Below, piece after piece: positions 17,363 through 25,887 of a stretch of 64,000 nt of DNA. The notes under the pieces are model-generated. The model searched no databases and was not told the DNA's origin. It saw nothing but the letters and a program-made list of their open reading frames with translations. The stretch's first letter is position 1, and each line of letters opens with the position of its first letter. The position numbers were made by a program, and so were the translations under genes. Source of the DNA: G963678255 sp963678255 (GTDB lineage: Bacteria; Cloacimonadota; Cloacimonadia; Cloacimonadales; WRIO01); assembly GCA_963678255.2 (NCBI GenBank), contig CAXXTW010000002.1, forward strand, positions 1,612,001-1,676,000, in the 5' to 3' direction.

Positions 17363-18658
17363 TTATGGATAAATTCTATATATCATACGAGGGAAAGGAA
17401 TTGTTTCGCGAATATGTTTTGTTCCTGTCATCCAGGTAACAAGTCTTTCGAGACCAATACCAAAACCACTATGAGGGACAGAGCCATATTTTCTAAGATC
17501 CAGATACCATTCATAAGCCTTCATATCCATTTCTTCATGTTCCATACGACCTTTTAATATTTCGTAATCATCTTCTCTTTGAGATCCACCAATAATTTCA
17601 CCAAAACCTTCAGGAGCAATTAAATCAGCCCCCAAGACAACATTTGGATCATCAGGATCTCTTTTCATATAGAAGGCTTTAATTTCTTTAGGCCATTTTT
17701 CAACAAATACAGGAACGTCTGACCCTTCAGTGAGCATTACTTCGTCTTGAGCCCCTAAATCATCACCATGAGTTATTTCTGAGCCTTTAGAGCGCAAATA
17801 TTCTATGGCATCGTAATGTGTCATAATCTTAAAAGGGGCATCAGCTCTTTCTAATTGATCAACATCTCGTTCCAAAATGATAAGTTCTTCTTTATTTTTA
17901 GATAAAACAGTTCTAATAACAAACCGAATTAACCCTTCCTGAATCTTCATATTTTCATCATGTTCAACATAAGCAGCTTCAGCGTCCATCATCCAAAATT
18001 CAGTTAAGTGTTTTCTGGTTTTTGATTTTTCAGCACGGAAAACAGGGCCAAAGTCATATACACGACCCAAGCTCATAATCCCTGTTTCAAGGTATAACTG
18101 ACCAGATTGAGACAAGTATGCCATACCTTCTTCAAAGTAAGGTACTTCAAATAAGGTAGTAGTCCCTTCACAAGCATTAGGAGTAAGAATAGGAGAATCA
18201 AAACGATAGAAATTATTTTGATTGAGGTATTCACAGATTGCAAAATAGACAGTATGCCTGATCTTTAAAATTGCATTTTGTTTAGCAGAACGAATCCATA
18301 GATGTCTATTTGCCAATAAAAAATCAGGACCGTGCTCTTTCTTTGCTATAGGGTAATCTTCAGCAATTTGTACAGGAATGACGTCTGTTACATCCATCTC
18401 ATACACATTTTCTTGTTTAGGATGTTTTTTGGGAATACCCTGAATGATTACTGAGGACTCCAGGGTAAGACTTTTTGCTAATTCAAATTTTTCATCCCCT
18501 AATGTTGGTTTAAAAGCAACAGCCTGGATTTCACCAGAGCCATCACGCAGAATGATAAACACAAGTTTTCCAGAAAAACGAATGTTTCTAACCCAACCTT
18601 TTAAAATTATTTCTTTATCTAAATGATCTTTAATATCTTTAATAAAAACCGTTTCCAT
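17363..18658 (-). CDS. asnS: Asparaginyl-tRNA synthetase
   Basis: A 431-residue class IIb aminoacyl-tRNA synthetase that charges tRNA-Asn. An OB-fold anticodon-binding domain occupies about 1-105 (GWVRNIRFSGKLVFIILRDG). The catalytic domain has motif 2 in FRAEKSKTRKHLTEFWMMD and motif 3 in GFGIGLERLV. The WMMDAE sequence and the REDDYE segment near the C-terminus favour AsnRS over AspRS. GGAG precedes the start. It sits 13 bp after the Gfo/Idh gene and is closed by a strong terminator. Confidence 0.95.
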   Translation of the reverse strand: METVFIKDIKDHLDKEIILKGWVRNIRFSGKLVFIILRDGSGEIQAVAFKPTLGDEKFELAKSLTLESSVIIQGIPKKHPKQENVYEMDVTDVIPVQIAEDYPIAKKEHGPDFLLANRHLWIRSAKQNAILKIRHTVYFAICEYLNQNNFYRFDSPILTPNACEGTTTLFEVPYFEEGMAYLSQSGQLYLETGIMSLGRVYDFGPVFRAEKSKTRKHLTEFWMMDAEAAYVEHDENMKIQEGLIRFVIRTVLSKNKEELIILERDVDQLERADAPFKIMTHYDAIEYLRSKGSEITHGDDLGAQDEVMLTEGSDVPVFVEKWPKEIKAFYMKRDPDDPNVVLGADLIAPEGFGEIIGGSQREDDYEILKGRMEHEEMDMKAYEWYLDLRKYGSVPHSGFGIGLERLVTWMTGTKHIRETIPFPRMIYRIYP

Positions 18659-18671
18659 TGTATAACTCCAA

Positions 18672-19649
18672 CTATTTTTTATATTTTATTTTATCCATGA
18701 TTTCCATAGCAATTTTTAAAGCATAAGTGCCTGCCTCACCATCAACAATTGGTTTTTTCTTATTGTTAATAGCATAAACAAAAGCTTCTAATTCCATAGT
18801 TAATGCATCTTTTGTAATATCATCTGCATTTAGAGATTGTATATCCACTAAATCTTCAGGTTTGAAATCAGTATTGCCCATGAGTATTTGAGGTAAGATA
18901 GCATTGATGTTTTCTGATTTTTTAAGAACACTGACTTTCTTATCTTGGAAATCAACTGAAATGTATGCATCTTTTTGGAAAAATCTTATTTTTCTCTCGC
19001 GTTTCATTGAAATACGACTTGCAGTTACATTAGCAACTGCACCATTTTCAAATTCTAAGCGTGCATTGGCAATATCTATACTTGGCGTTAAAATTCCCAC
19101 GCCCGAAGCGTGTATTCCACTAATTTTAGAGTTAACAAACGACAATATCAAATCGATGTCATGGATCATCAGATCAAGAACGACTGGCACATCACTTCCA
19201 CGAGGGGTGAATGGGGCTAAACGATGAGATTCTATAAACATCGGATCAACAATTTCATCTGCAACTTTAAGAATAACAGGGTTAAAACGTTCAATATGAC
19301 CAACCTGAATAAAGAGATTTTTTTCTTTGGCAATCTTTAACAATTCTTCAGCCTGACTAATTTCAGAAGTTATGGGTTTCTCTAAGAAAACATGACAACC
19401 TTTTAATAAGGCAGGTTTAGCCAAATCATAATGCCAGCTGGTTGTAGCTGCAATATCGACGGCATCAACAGCTTCTAATAAGTCTTCATAATTTTCATAA
19501 GCTTTTACTTTATACATCTCAGCATATTCCTGAGCACGTTCAAATACTTTATCGTGTATGCCGACTAACTGGCAATCTTCAATCTGGGAAAAAACTCTGG
19601 CATGATGCCTACCTAAATGACCAACACCAACAACTCCGATCTTTAACAT
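18672..19649 (-). CDS. Gfo/Idh/MocA-family NAD(P)-dependent oxidoreductase
   Basis: A 325-residue dehydrogenase. The Rossmann fold opens with GVVGVGHLGRHHARVF, and the family motif EKPIT lies near residue 93. A C-terminal alpha/beta domain contains the catalytic-site region DLMIHDIDLILS. Family members oxidise or reduce sugars, inositols and sugar nucleotides; the substrate cannot be told from sequence alone. The start is preceded by AGAGGTG. It reads into asnS 13 bp later, suggesting a shared transcript, but the two have no obvious functional link. Confidence 0.88.
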   Translation of the reverse strand: MLKIGVVGVGHLGRHHARVFSQIEDCQLVGIHDKVFERAQEYAEMYKVKAYENYEDLLEAVDAVDIAATTSWHYDLAKPALLKGCHVFLEKPITSEISQAEELLKIAKEKNLFIQVGHIERFNPVILKVADEIVDPMFIESHRLAPFTPRGSDVPVVLDLMIHDIDLILSFVNSKISGIHASGVGILTPSIDIANARLEFENGAVANVTASRISMKRERKIRFFQKDAYISVDFQDKKVSVLKKSENINAILPQILMGNTDFKPEDLVDIQSLNADDITKDALTMELEAFVYAINNKKKPIVDGEAGTYALKIAMEIMDKIKYKK

Positions 19650-19833
19650 ACAACACCTCTTTAGTTTTATCTGCTAATAATTTACAATTCGAAATTACAA
19701 ATTTCATCTTTTATGTCAAGTTTAAATAATCAGAGGTTTTTATAGAGAATTAAGAGAGCATTGAAGAAAACTGAAATAGGATCTTTATTCAGTAAGATTT
19801 TAATCAGAGGGGTATAACAGAAGAACCAATAAA

Positions 19834-19859
19834 AAAGGCTTACTTTTCAGTAAGCCTTT
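19834..19859 (-). terminator. Intrinsic terminator of the ferritin gene
   Basis: A perfect 10-bp stem (AAAGGCTTAC with GTAAGCCTTT) with a 6-nt loop, followed on the minus strand by TTTTTTATTGG, 20 bp after the ferritin stop. Confidence 0.88.
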
Positions 19860-19879
19860 ATTATAATAATTAAGATCGA

Positions 19880-20365
19880 TTATTTCTTTCCTAATTCAGC
19901 ATTAAGCATGAAAATAGCACCCATATTATCGCCTATCATATCCAAATATGCTACTACTTTTTCAACAGAAGCTTCTTCTTCAACTTGTTCGTCAATAAAC
20001 CAATTGATAATATTTTTCGAAGCATGATCATTTTCTTTAATCGCAATATCCATTAATTTATAGGTACTTTCACTGATGAATTTTTCATGAGCCAGAGCAA
20101 GTTTAAAGAAATCGATACTTTTCTTTCCTTTGATTTTTGGTTCGGCAATAGCAGGAACTTTAACTTTCCCGCCACGTTCAATAATGTAATGCATATATTT
20201 CATAGCATGAGCATGTTCTTCTTCAGCTTGTTTGAAGAACCAATGAGCAAAACCGTCAAGATTGTTTTCAGCAAAGTAAGTAGCCATAGCTAAATAAAGA
20301 TATTCAGAGTAAAGTTCTTTTTCGATTTGATCATTTATTGCATTTTGCATTTTTTCAGTTATCAT
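19880..20365 (-). CDS. ftnA: Bacterial non-haem ferritin
   Basis: A 161-residue iron-storage protein that oxidises Fe(II) and stores the mineral in a 24-mer shell. Ferroxidase ligands match the FtnA pattern: Glu17, Glu50, His53, Glu94, Gln127 and Glu130. No haem-binding Met of bacterioferritin is evident. The start is the ATG at 20365, because a TTG four codons earlier lies inside the GGAGG ribosome binding site. It lies just downstream of the flavodiiron gene in the same direction but has its own candidate promoter and terminator. Together they suggest handling of iron and oxygen in an anaerobe. Confidence 0.96.
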   Translation of the reverse strand: MITEKMQNAINDQIEKELYSEYLYLAMATYFAENNLDGFAHWFFKQAEEEHAHAMKYMHYIIERGGKVKVPAIAEPKIKGKKSIDFFKLALAHEKFISESTYKLMDIAIKENDHASKNIINWFIDEQVEEEASVEKVVAYLDMIGDNMGAIFMLNAELGKK

Positions 20366-20398
20366 TTTATCCTCCAAAGATATATTTTATTTATAAAT

Positions 20399-20427
20399 AA
20401 TATAAATCATTTTTATAATTAAAGCAA
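20399..20427 (-). promoter_or_regulatory. Candidate promoter of the ferritin gene
   Basis: On the minus strand, TTGCTT (20422-20427) and TATATT (20399-20404) are separated by 17 bp. The -35 box overlaps the last codons of the flavodiiron gene. No Fur- or PerR-like box is obvious. Confidence 0.5.
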
Positions 20428-21594
20428 GTTATTTTTTAAATGTTCTAGCATTTTATTAGTAACTTCATTCAATTGCTCTTCAGAAGGGATATATTGAATT
20501 TTGATAGAGGGCATAAGATTAAAACCACATTCTCTGAGAATTTCCTCCACAATACCAACACTTTGACCGCCCCAACCATATGATCCAAAAGCCAGACCAA
20601 TACGATCTTTTGGAGCAAGACCTTTCATATAGGTCAGGAAGGAGGCGACTGTAGGCAGAATGTTGTTGTTTAGAGTTGGAGAACCCACACAGATATATTT
20701 TGCTGTTATTAATTCTGTCATAATATCAGAAATATGAGTATGTTGGAGATTTGTCATTTGGACAGAAATATCAAGTGTTTCAAAAGCTTCTCTAATAGCT
20801 TGAGCTAACTTCTCTGTTGATTTCCACATCGTATCATAAATTATGACAGCTCTTTCTTCAGCTTCATTTTTTGCCCATTTGTGATATTCATTAATAATCG
20901 CTCCAACATGTTTTCTCCAGATAATCCCGTGGCTTGGACAGATGGTATCAAAGTCTAAACCTCCTGCCACTTCCAAAACTTTCTGCACTTGTTTGCCATA
21001 CGGTAAGACAATGTTTGCATAATATTTTCTTGCTTCTTCCAAAGCGATATGAACAGGAAATTCATCATCAAAACGTTCAGAAGAGGCAATATGTTGTCCA
21101 AAACCATCATTTGAAAACAGAATTTTATCTTCAGGGCAATAAGTTATCATATTATCAGGCCAATGAACCATCGGTGTATGAATAAAAGTTAAACTTCTTT
21201 TACCAATGGAAATACTTTCTCCTGATTTTACAACATTGTAATCATAATCCTGTTTATAATGAAGTCTTAATCCTTTTTCACCATTTGGACTTGTAAATAT
21301 TTTTGCATTTGGACAGACATTCATCAACATGGGTAAACTGCTGGAATGATCCATCTCAACATGATTTTGCACTATATAGTCAATTTTTTCAGGATCAATT
21401 ATAGTCGAGATTCTTTCTATCATTTCATTATATAGATAATACTTAACATTATCAATTAAAGTTATTTTTTCATCAATAATTAAGTAAGCATTGTATGTAG
21501 ATCCTCTTTGAGTTAAATACCCGTGAAAGTTACGTAAATCCCAATCTATCACTCCAACCCAATAAATTCCTTTCTTTATTTCAATAGCCTTCAT
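20419..21594 (-). CDS. fprA: Flavodiiron protein (O2/NO reductase)
   Basis: A 391-residue A-type flavoprotein. The metallo-beta-lactamase-like domain carries a complete diiron site: His78, Glu80, Asp82 and His83 in NHVEMDH, then His144, Asp163 and a late His in CPSHG. The FMN-binding flavodoxin domain covers about 250-391, with the segments VIIYDTMWKSTEKLA, VGSPTLNN and FGSYGWGG. Such enzymes reduce O2 to water or NO to N2O in the cytoplasm of anaerobes, using electrons from rubredoxin or similar. No rubredoxin gene is adjacent and there is no fused rubredoxin domain. The start is preceded by GGAGG. Confidence 0.95.
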   Translation of the reverse strand: MKAIEIKKGIYWVGVIDWDLRNFHGYLTQRGSTYNAYLIIDEKITLIDNVKYYLYNEMIERISTIIDPEKIDYIVQNHVEMDHSSSLPMLMNVCPNAKIFTSPNGEKGLRLHYKQDYDYNVVKSGESISIGKRSLTFIHTPMVHWPDNMITYCPEDKILFSNDGFGQHIASSERFDDEFPVHIALEEARKYYANIVLPYGKQVQKVLEVAGGLDFDTICPSHGIIWRKHVGAIINEYHKWAKNEAEERAVIIYDTMWKSTEKLAQAIREAFETLDISVQMTNLQHTHISDIMTELITAKYICVGSPTLNNNILPTVASFLTYMKGLAPKDRIGLAFGSYGWGGQSVGIVEEILRECGFNLMPSIKIQYIPSEEQLNEVTNKMLEHLKNNLL

Positions 21595-21722
21595 TTTTCC
21601 TCCGATTAATTTTTGTCTCTTAATACAAAAAATATAATAATAATTTATCTAATCAAGTTTTTTTTTATTTATTTTAATAAGCATATTGATCTTGCAGTTA
21701 TTATTATATCAGATAATATAGA

Positions 21723-21751
21723 AATAGGGCAAATCTGAGATTTGCCCTATT
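21723..21751 (-). terminator. Terminator with the GCAAATC palindrome core
   Basis: A perfect 13-bp stem (AATAGGGCAAATC with GATTTGCCCTATT) with a 3-nt loop, 35 bp after the stop of the DUF4097-type gene. Its core GCAAATC-N3-GATTTGC is identical in both arms to the palindromes in the left-end repeats (about 51-67 and 909-925). Only TTTT-less A/T sequence follows, so termination strength is uncertain. Confidence 0.7.
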
Positions 21752-21785
21752 AAAATGGGAGGTATTAGGTATAGACTAGAGAGTA

Positions 21786-23234
21786 TTATTTATCAATTGC
21801 TTTTAATAATTTTTCTGCTTCATCAGAGTTTATGATACCTTTTTCCAGCAATTCCAGCACTTTTAATCTAGACAGCTCGTTTCCTGTTTCTTTGATTTCC
21901 ATAGGCTTTCTAGGAGGAATTGGAGGCACTGGTGGTACAGGAGGTACTGGTGGAATGGGACCTCTAAAATGTGTATGCACATTGCTAGAGCTTTCTTTAT
22001 TATCATGATGGTCATGATGAGCAGCATCTTTTATCTTTTCAATGACTGTTTTAATCGTAGCTTTAATTTCTTGTTTTTTGTCTTTAAAGGTCTCTTTATC
22101 AAAGTTATCATTAAAAATACTTGTAAATTCAGCCATAATTGGTTTTAGATTTTTTTGTAATTGATCTTTAGTGTTTTCCAGAATGACCTTTACTTTTTTT
22201 ACTGAGCCATTTATGGTTTCTTTTAAGGCATCCGTATCAATATCAACCGTGAAATTTTGAATTACTTCTTCAGCTTTTTTGAATTCATTTTCAAGGCTTT
22301 TAAAAATCATGTCATTATCATTTTTTAGATATACTGGACCGTTTTCAGTTGTGATATCAACATTAATCTTAGCTTCAGGCATAGTCAGTTCATAGGTATT
22401 TGTATCATTGTTAGAATCCGTATAAGATCGACTTTTCTTAACTTTTGAATCAAGAGATTCCTGCTCCAGATTTGCTTTTATCATGCCATTCTCTGTTTCG
22501 ACATGAATGTTTACTTTAAGCTCATCTGGTATATAGAGTTTTACTGCTCCATTCTCGGTAGTTAAGTGAACTTCAGCCTCTTCAGAAGGCATAAGTTGGC
22601 AAACAATCTGACCGTTCTCTGTTTCACAAGTGATCTCTGAAAAAAACGATTCTCTTATCTGAATTGAACCATTTTCACTGGAAGCTTTTAAAACATTACC
22701 ATTACATTTATCCACAACAATTTTACCATTCTCACTAGACATTTCAGCTTTTATTACTGAATCCACAACCTGAATTTGACCATTTTCGACAGAGATTTCC
22801 CCTTTTATTGTTGATTGAAGAACTCGCACTGGTCCATTTTCATTAGAAACTTCAATTTCGATTTCTAACCCTTGAATATCTATCAACCCAACTTCTGATT
22901 CAACGTTAACAACACTGTTTTGAGGAATACTCAGAGTTACTGTTTGGCCAACATGGGTATCTAGACAATCTATGTCAGAAAGAATAATTTCATAGTTAAA
23001 TTCGTTATCCTTTTCATCATAAGAATAATCTCCCAAAGGTTCGTTTTCTTCACTCTCTTCAACTTCTGAATCAATTCTGAAAATGTAATCTACGACTAAT
23101 TGATCGGTTTCAGAAGGTTTCAAAAAGAACTTGACAGCATCAGTTGTCAGGTTTACTTTTACTCTAGGATTGACATCAATGGTCATCGTACCACTGTAGG
23201 TCGTTCCAGACTGAGATGATGTTCGTGTTATCAT
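21786..23234 (-). CDS. DUF4097-type repeat protein with polyproline and C-terminal helical module
   Basis: A 482-residue protein. Residues about 100-305 hold eight spaced copies of an ENG motif (SENGPVRV, VENGQIQV and so on) roughly every 20 residues, as expected for a stacked beta-solenoid like YvlB/DUF4097 proteins. A helical stretch follows, then a His-rich patch (DAAHHDHHD), four PPV/PPI repeats, and a C-terminal helix pair, LLEKGIINSDEAEKLLKAI. That last module opens LiaX/YvlB-type proteins but is terminal here. There is no signal peptide. ATG overlaps the stop of the DUF2089 gene (ATGA), so the two are translationally coupled. It may be an envelope-stress factor, by analogy only. Confidence 0.8.
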   Translation of the reverse strand: MITRTSSQSGTTYSGTMTIDVNPRVKVNLTTDAVKFFLKPSETDQLVVDYIFRIDSEVEESEENEPLGDYSYDEKDNEFNYEIILSDIDCLDTHVGQTVTLSIPQNSVVNVESEVGLIDIQGLEIEIEVSNENGPVRVLQSTIKGEISVENGQIQVVDSVIKAEMSSENGKIVVDKCNGNVLKASSENGSIQIRESFFSEITCETENGQIVCQLMPSEEAEVHLTTENGAVKLYIPDELKVNIHVETENGMIKANLEQESLDSKVKKSRSYTDSNNDTNTYELTMPEAKINVDITTENGPVYLKNDNDMIFKSLENEFKKAEEVIQNFTVDIDTDALKETINGSVKKVKVILENTKDQLQKNLKPIMAEFTSIFNDNFDKETFKDKKQEIKATIKTVIEKIKDAAHHDHHDNKESSSNVHTHFRGPIPPVPPVPPVPPIPPRKPMEIKETGNELSRLKVLELLEKGIINSDEAEKLLKAIDK

Positions 23235-23614
23235 CTTAAGTTCCTCCGTTTGTTTATTTTAATAATGGCCTCATCCACATCTAAGAGGCCATTTTCAATT
23301 TCTTCGAGTATATTATACATTTCATTATCTTTATTAGTAGAATGACTTTCAGAAATAATATCTATTATTTCGGCTAATTTATTTTTGACAGTGGGATAAG
23401 ATATACTTAGTTTTTTTTCTACTTCTTTTATATTTCCCTGACTAAGCAAAAAAACTTTTACAAAGTATAGCTGATCTTTGCTTAATCTAGATAATTCTGA
23501 TATTGGGAAGCTACCTCGAATTGAGGTATGGCATTCTTCACAATAGAATTCTTTAATAGATAGTCGAGCTGTGCAAACAGGGCAATTAACTAAATTTTTA
23601 GATTCTCTTTTCAT
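23231..23614 (-). CDS. DUF2089 zinc-ribbon/HTH regulator
   Basis: A 127-residue protein of the DUF2089 family. A zinc ribbon comes first (CPVC...CEEC, near residues 12-33). The family helix-turn-helix core contains QGNIKEVEKKLSISYPTVK, which suggests DNA binding. A short C-terminal helical module, ILEEIENGLLDVDEAI, follows. The ATG at 23614 is chosen because GAGGT precedes it; a TTG six codons earlier contains that site. Pairing with a YvlB/DUF4097-type gene is known for this family, and the ATGA overlap here supports joint function, probably as its own operon's regulator. Confidence 0.85.
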   Translation of the reverse strand: MKRESKNLVNCPVCTARLSIKEFYCEECHTSIRGSFPISELSRLSKDQLYFVKVFLLSQGNIKEVEKKLSISYPTVKNKLAEIIDIISESHSTNKDNEMYNILEEIENGLLDVDEAIIKINKRRNLR

Positions 23615-23795
23615 TTTTACCTCAACTTTCAAAATCTGACACTAAAAATAAGCTTATGAATTATTTTGTCAAGACTTTTATTAATTTATTTAATAATGTT
23701 ATTGAATTATTTAATTTTTTAACGATACTTCTTAATATTATTAATATTCTGAAATATTTAGAAAATTTGGAGTTAATGTAATAACATAAGAAAAA

Positions 23796-23821
23796 AGGGA
23801 GACATTATTGTATGCCTCCCT
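23796..23821 (-). terminator. Intrinsic terminator of the secreted-protein gene
   Basis: On the minus strand, AGGGAGGCAT pairs with ATGTCTCCCT (one G-U pair) around a 6-nt loop and is followed by TTTTTTCTT, 16 bp after the stop at 23838. Confidence 0.88.
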
Positions 23822-23837
23822 AGTATTAAATTAAATA

Positions 23838-25628
23838 TTACTTGATTAAAATCATTTTTTTGATGTCGGTATATTCAGGCGTGCTAAATTTATAGAAATA
23901 AATACCAGTCTGAACTTTTTGACCTTGTTGATTTGTCCCATCCCAATTGATAGAGAAGTCTTTTCCACTTAAATGGTTTCCTATGATTAGAGTTTTTACT
24001 TTCTGACCTTTAACATTGTAGATACAGATTTCAGTTGGAACAGCAGTGTTTTTAACACCTGAAATGGAATAAGATATATTAGTGCTAGTTTTAAATGGAT
24101 TAGGGTAGCTCTGATTCAATTTATTCAGAGTGAATATCTCAGGAGTTTCGATATTGTCGTTTGTTCTGACAGATACAGGTCCATTCTGTAAGCATGATCC
24201 ATTAGATTCAATGGAAGTTAACCAATAATAATAAGTATGGCTATGTTCCACTTCTTCATCATTAACCGAATAATTATTTTGACCACTAGAATTAGTAGCA
24301 GGAATTAACTGAGTAGTAATTTTTTTTGCATTATTCAAGTTATTATCATCTGAACGGTATAAATGATACCCTGACATATTGGTTTCAGATTCGGTAGTCC
24401 ATTTGATTTTGACTGAGTTGTTTTCCAGGGTCATTGCGTTAAATGATGACAAAGTAACAGGAAGAGTATTTGTTCTTTCATCACTAACCTGAAAATCGTC
24501 AACAAAGAAAATAAACGCATCCATTGAAACACAATTTATTGCAACATAAATATTTTGATTTTGAAAAGCATTTAGAGAATATGTGAATTGTGTCCATTCA
24601 ATAGGTGCTTCAACATAAGGAGCAGGACTAACCAGCGTCATAGTTGCAGGATTTGGCGACGTCCCTACATATACTTTAAATCGTTCAAGACCATACGAAG
24701 CTGTAAAAGAACGCACAAAAAAACTAACTGATGGATTTGTTGTAACATGAATTTGAGGAGAAATCATCCAATCATTATTTGCAGGATCAGAAGCAAAACA
24801 AGCAGCCATTATATTGCCAGAATGAGCAGTTATATCAGTCATAGCAGGAGTTGTTTCTGCAGGTGCGAAGATGATGAAAGCCCTATCTTCTCCAGAATGA
24901 GGGAAAGTAATACCACTGAAACCATAGGCAGCTAAGTGATCCTGATCAATTAATGTCCATGGTGTAAATGCTGTGCTAAAACTCTCATAATTTTCAAAGT
25001 CATCTTCAAATACAAATGGGCTTAGAGTAAGAAGTAGTGAATAGGTGAATGGATTTACATTAATTTGAACATTGGTTTCAACAAATTTTGTATAACCTGG
25101 CAAAGAAGCTTTTATTGTGTATGTACCACGCCAAACATTTGGAAATACAACTGTAGATGAAGTAGCAGTCATTTGATAAACGTGAGTAGGATCACCATCA
25201 ACACAAGTTAAATACAAAACAGTACCAACAGGATTCATATTATTTGAAGTTGCTAAATTAACAATAACATTTGTATTCATATCATAAGCAACCGTATTAG
25301 AGAATGCAGGAGTTGAAAGAACGTTATTAGAATATCTAGATTGGATGATATAAGTGTAAATACCAGATGGTTGTTGTGCCCAAGTCGCATCAGTATAAGT
25401 CGTATCATTAGCAGTATTTGTAGTACCAATATTATCCCAAGAATTAGGATTAGATATATTTTCAGTAGTTGAACGAGAAATTTTATAACCTAGAAGTGCA
25501 CGATTTGAAATAGTAGGAAGCATTGAGAAAATAGTTACGATGGGAGCCACCCTATTCGAGTGACAGTGAGTCTGAGTGTTTAATATAAAAAAGTAAATAA
25601 GAATTATTATTTTTATATGCAGCATCAT
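23838..25628 (-). CDS. Secreted adhesin-like protein with C-terminal sorting module, probably 5'-truncated
   Basis: About 596 residues if it starts at the MMLHI methionine. In order: a hydrophobic stretch resembling a poor signal peptide, an FN3-like segment beginning LLGYKISRS, a PEGA-like segment, and a cleaved-adhesin-type domain (DDFENYESFSTAFTPWTLID...DDFQV). A second FN3-like segment (WTTESETNMSGYHLYRSDD) follows. Last is a FlgD-like terminal module (YPNPF...GIYFYKF...KKMILIK) that directs export or surface attachment in FCB bacteria. The frame opens in the middle of what is normally an internal FN3 repeat, after non-homologous low-complexity sequence, and no ribosome binding site precedes either Met. 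I read it as the remaining 3' part of a longer gene. Confidence 0.7.
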   Translation of the reverse strand: MMLHIKIIILIYFFILNTQTHCHSNRVAPIVTIFSMLPTISNRALLGYKISRSTTENISNPNSWDNIGTTNTANDTTYTDATWAQQPSGIYTYIIQSRYSNNVLSTPAFSNTVAYDMNTNVIVNLATSNNMNPVGTVLYLTCVDGDPTHVYQMTATSSTVVFPNVWRGTYTIKASLPGYTKFVETNVQINVNPFTYSLLLTLSPFVFEDDFENYESFSTAFTPWTLIDQDHLAAYGFSGITFPHSGEDRAFIIFAPAETTPAMTDITAHSGNIMAACFASDPANNDWMISPQIHVTTNPSVSFFVRSFTASYGLERFKVYVGTSPNPATMTLVSPAPYVEAPIEWTQFTYSLNAFQNQNIYVAINCVSMDAFIFFVDDFQVSDERTNTLPVTLSSFNAMTLENNSVKIKWTTESETNMSGYHLYRSDDNNLNNAKKITTQLIPATNSSGQNNYSVNDEEVEHSHTYYYWLTSIESNGSCLQNGPVSVRTNDNIETPEIFTLNKLNQSYPNPFKTSTNISYSISGVKNTAVPTEICIYNVKGQKVKTLIIGNHLSGKDFSINWDGTNQQGQKVQTGIYFYKFSTPEYTDIKKMILIK

Positions 25629-25686
25629 ATTTAAGAAACTGATAATTAATATGCTTAAATTTCTAGTATTTTTAAATCGTAAAGCT

Positions 25687-25722
25687 CCAAGGAAGAAACG
25701 AATTAGGAAGGAGTTAGGATAG
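25687..25722. repeat. Worn copy of the AAGGAGTAAGG repeat
   Basis: CCAAGGAAG...TTAGGAAGGAGTTAGGA resembles the tandem 11-bp repeats at 1206-1238 and 46683-46704, including the preceding CCAAGG word. It lies upstream of the truncated secreted-protein gene. Confidence 0.4.
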
Positions 25723-25830
25723 AGTTTGCAAAGAAGATGAAAGGACATTTCGTTGATTTACAAAGAAGAGAGAGTTGAGTTGTTTGTATTTGAGAAATCT
25801 CAAAAAAACACTATAAATCAAAAAAAGGTA

Positions 25831-25858
25831 TTGACTATTACTTTTTTTTCAATATACT
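25831..25858 (+). promoter_or_regulatory. Sigma-70-type promoter of the Cys-PAS kinase
   Basis: TTGACT (25831-25836) and TATACT (25853-25858) with 16 bp between them, 29 bp before the ATG at 25888. Confidence 0.6.
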
Positions 25859-25887
25859 TTTATTAAACTTTGAGGGGGAAGATTGTT

